Assembly: GCA_030248295.1 (NCBI GenBank)
Contig: JASANH010001446.1
Span: forward strand, 806,001 to 870,000
Length of the DNA stretch: 64,000 bases
Direction: 5' to 3'
Origin: Mesodorylaimus sp. YZB2_4
Lineage: Eukaryota > Nematoda > Enoplea > Dorylaimida > Dorylaimidae
Shown one piece after another: positions 63,219-64,000 of the stretch. Position 1 is the first letter of the stretch. The number at the start of each line of letters is the position of its first letter. Made by a program: the position numbers and the translations under genes. The notes under the pieces are model-generated. The model saw only the letters and a list, made by a program, of their open reading frames with translations, searched no databases and was not told the DNA's origin.

Positions 63219-63639
63219 TTCTGTCGGCAGTTCTTGGTTTATTGTGAGAGACGAAAAAGACACAACCGACTACTAGCTCGGATTTGAACGAAAATGAAGA
63301 GGAAGTTTGAAATGATACTGACATTGTAAAGATGATGATAGATGAAGGCACAAGTAGGGGTGGCACTACTGCAGATCGTTCAGCGCGCCGTATTGATTTT
63401 GGAATGTAACGTGCATGGACTCGTAAAATGCATAACACAGAGCAAACATATATCCATATTACACTGGGCCGTTAGGATCAGAATACGCGATAATTTAGGC
63501 TAATTTGGATGAAGCCTTCTGCAGGACCTGACATTCTATGTGAGTCGTCAATGTACTCTGTAGCTTATCATACCGCATGTAATTCAATATTTGGTTAAGC
63601 GCTACAACGATCTGGGCGATCAGGCTTCCGTTTGTATAC
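63219..63639. other. Upstream region of the coiled-coil gene
   Basis: It should contain the - strand promoter of the coiled-coil gene. No motif can be assigned and no other gene is seen. Confidence 0.35.
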
Positions 63640-63910
63640 TGTCGAGAGTTTTTTGTGTGTCAGTTTTTCGTACAGGCGGTCAGCAGTCGCTTACAAGCAA
63701 GGCTTTGCCACAGCAGGCACACAGCAGCATCGTTCTGTGGCCTCCACTATAGTAGGAGCATCTATACACGACAACGGCTTCCTCGAACGATGGTGGGTGG
63801 GCTCTGAAGTGTTCGACAGCCGAGAGAGTCAACTCGTTTGAGTTCCGTCTCTCCACCAGGGGCAACCAATATTTTACAAACCGACCTCCATCACCAGGGA
63901 CTGCTTGCGG
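63640..63910 (-). repeat. SINE-like dispersed repeat, copy 3
   Basis: It is in the same orientation as copy 2 and more diverged: CAAGGCTTTGCCACAGCAGG, CGATGGTGGGTGGGCTC, TTCCGTCTCTCCACC and ACCGACCTCCATCACCAGGG match in order. The B-box end is partly lost. Confidence 0.6.
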
Positions 63911-64000
63911 GAGATAGTGCCCTGGCTATTTCTTCCCGTGTGTACTCCTTCTCTCCAAAGCAGATGCCAGGATGGCCTATCTTACGCAGCTATCCATCTT

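Overview
This is animal nuclear DNA: short GT-AG introns with conserved phases, metazoan gene families (KASH/nesprin-like proteins, a neuropeptide-type GPCR, STI1/HOP, NUDT14), and many decayed transposable elements. There are no rRNA genes, bacterial operons or CRISPR arrays. The phylum is not certain. The short STI1 (two TPR modules plus one DP domain, as I recall for Caenorhabditis), a peritrophin-like chitin-binding motif and a GMC oxidoreductase relic point to an ecdysozoan such as a nematode, tardigrade or arachnid.

Region 1 (1-12.8 kb, + strand) holds the 3' part of a KASH-domain gene whose 5' end lies left of the window. Region 2 (12.8-25.6 kb) is repeat-rich. It contains a 258-bp tandem duplication carrying perfect 71-bp palindromes, a complete NUDT14-like UDP-sugar pyrophosphatase on the - strand, and a small secreted Cys-rich protein. 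Region 3 (25.7-31.4 kb, + strand) is a second, complete KASH gene of 13 exons and about 1284 residues. It is a paralogue of the first, with almost the same exon lengths and phases. Together they look like an old tandem duplication of an outer-nuclear-membrane LINC-complex component.

Region 4 (31.4-44.2 kb) is a graveyard of mobile elements: two more copies of the dispersed repeat, a 749-bp terminal-inverted-repeat element, an IS1595/Merlin-like transposase remnant, a GMC oxidoreductase pseudogene, a spliced MULE transposase with one nonsense codon, and a 606-bp fold-back element with 7-bp target duplications. Region 5 (44.7-48 kb, - strand) has a small secreted cysteine-rich peptide gene with a CS-alpha-beta-like pattern and a two-exon NPY/NPF-type GPCR. 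Region 6 (48-54.6 kb) is intergenic with a SINE-like copy.

Region 7 (54.6-63.2 kb) has STI1/HOP (+), a Ty3/Gypsy gag fragment with a MITE just downstream, a secreted endonuclease/exonuclease/phosphatase-family hydrolase (+), and a coiled-coil protein of unknown function (-). A third SINE-like copy lies at the right edge. Exon coordinates were worked out by hand from splice signals, phase and comparison between paralogues or with remembered family patterns; none has been checked against transcripts.
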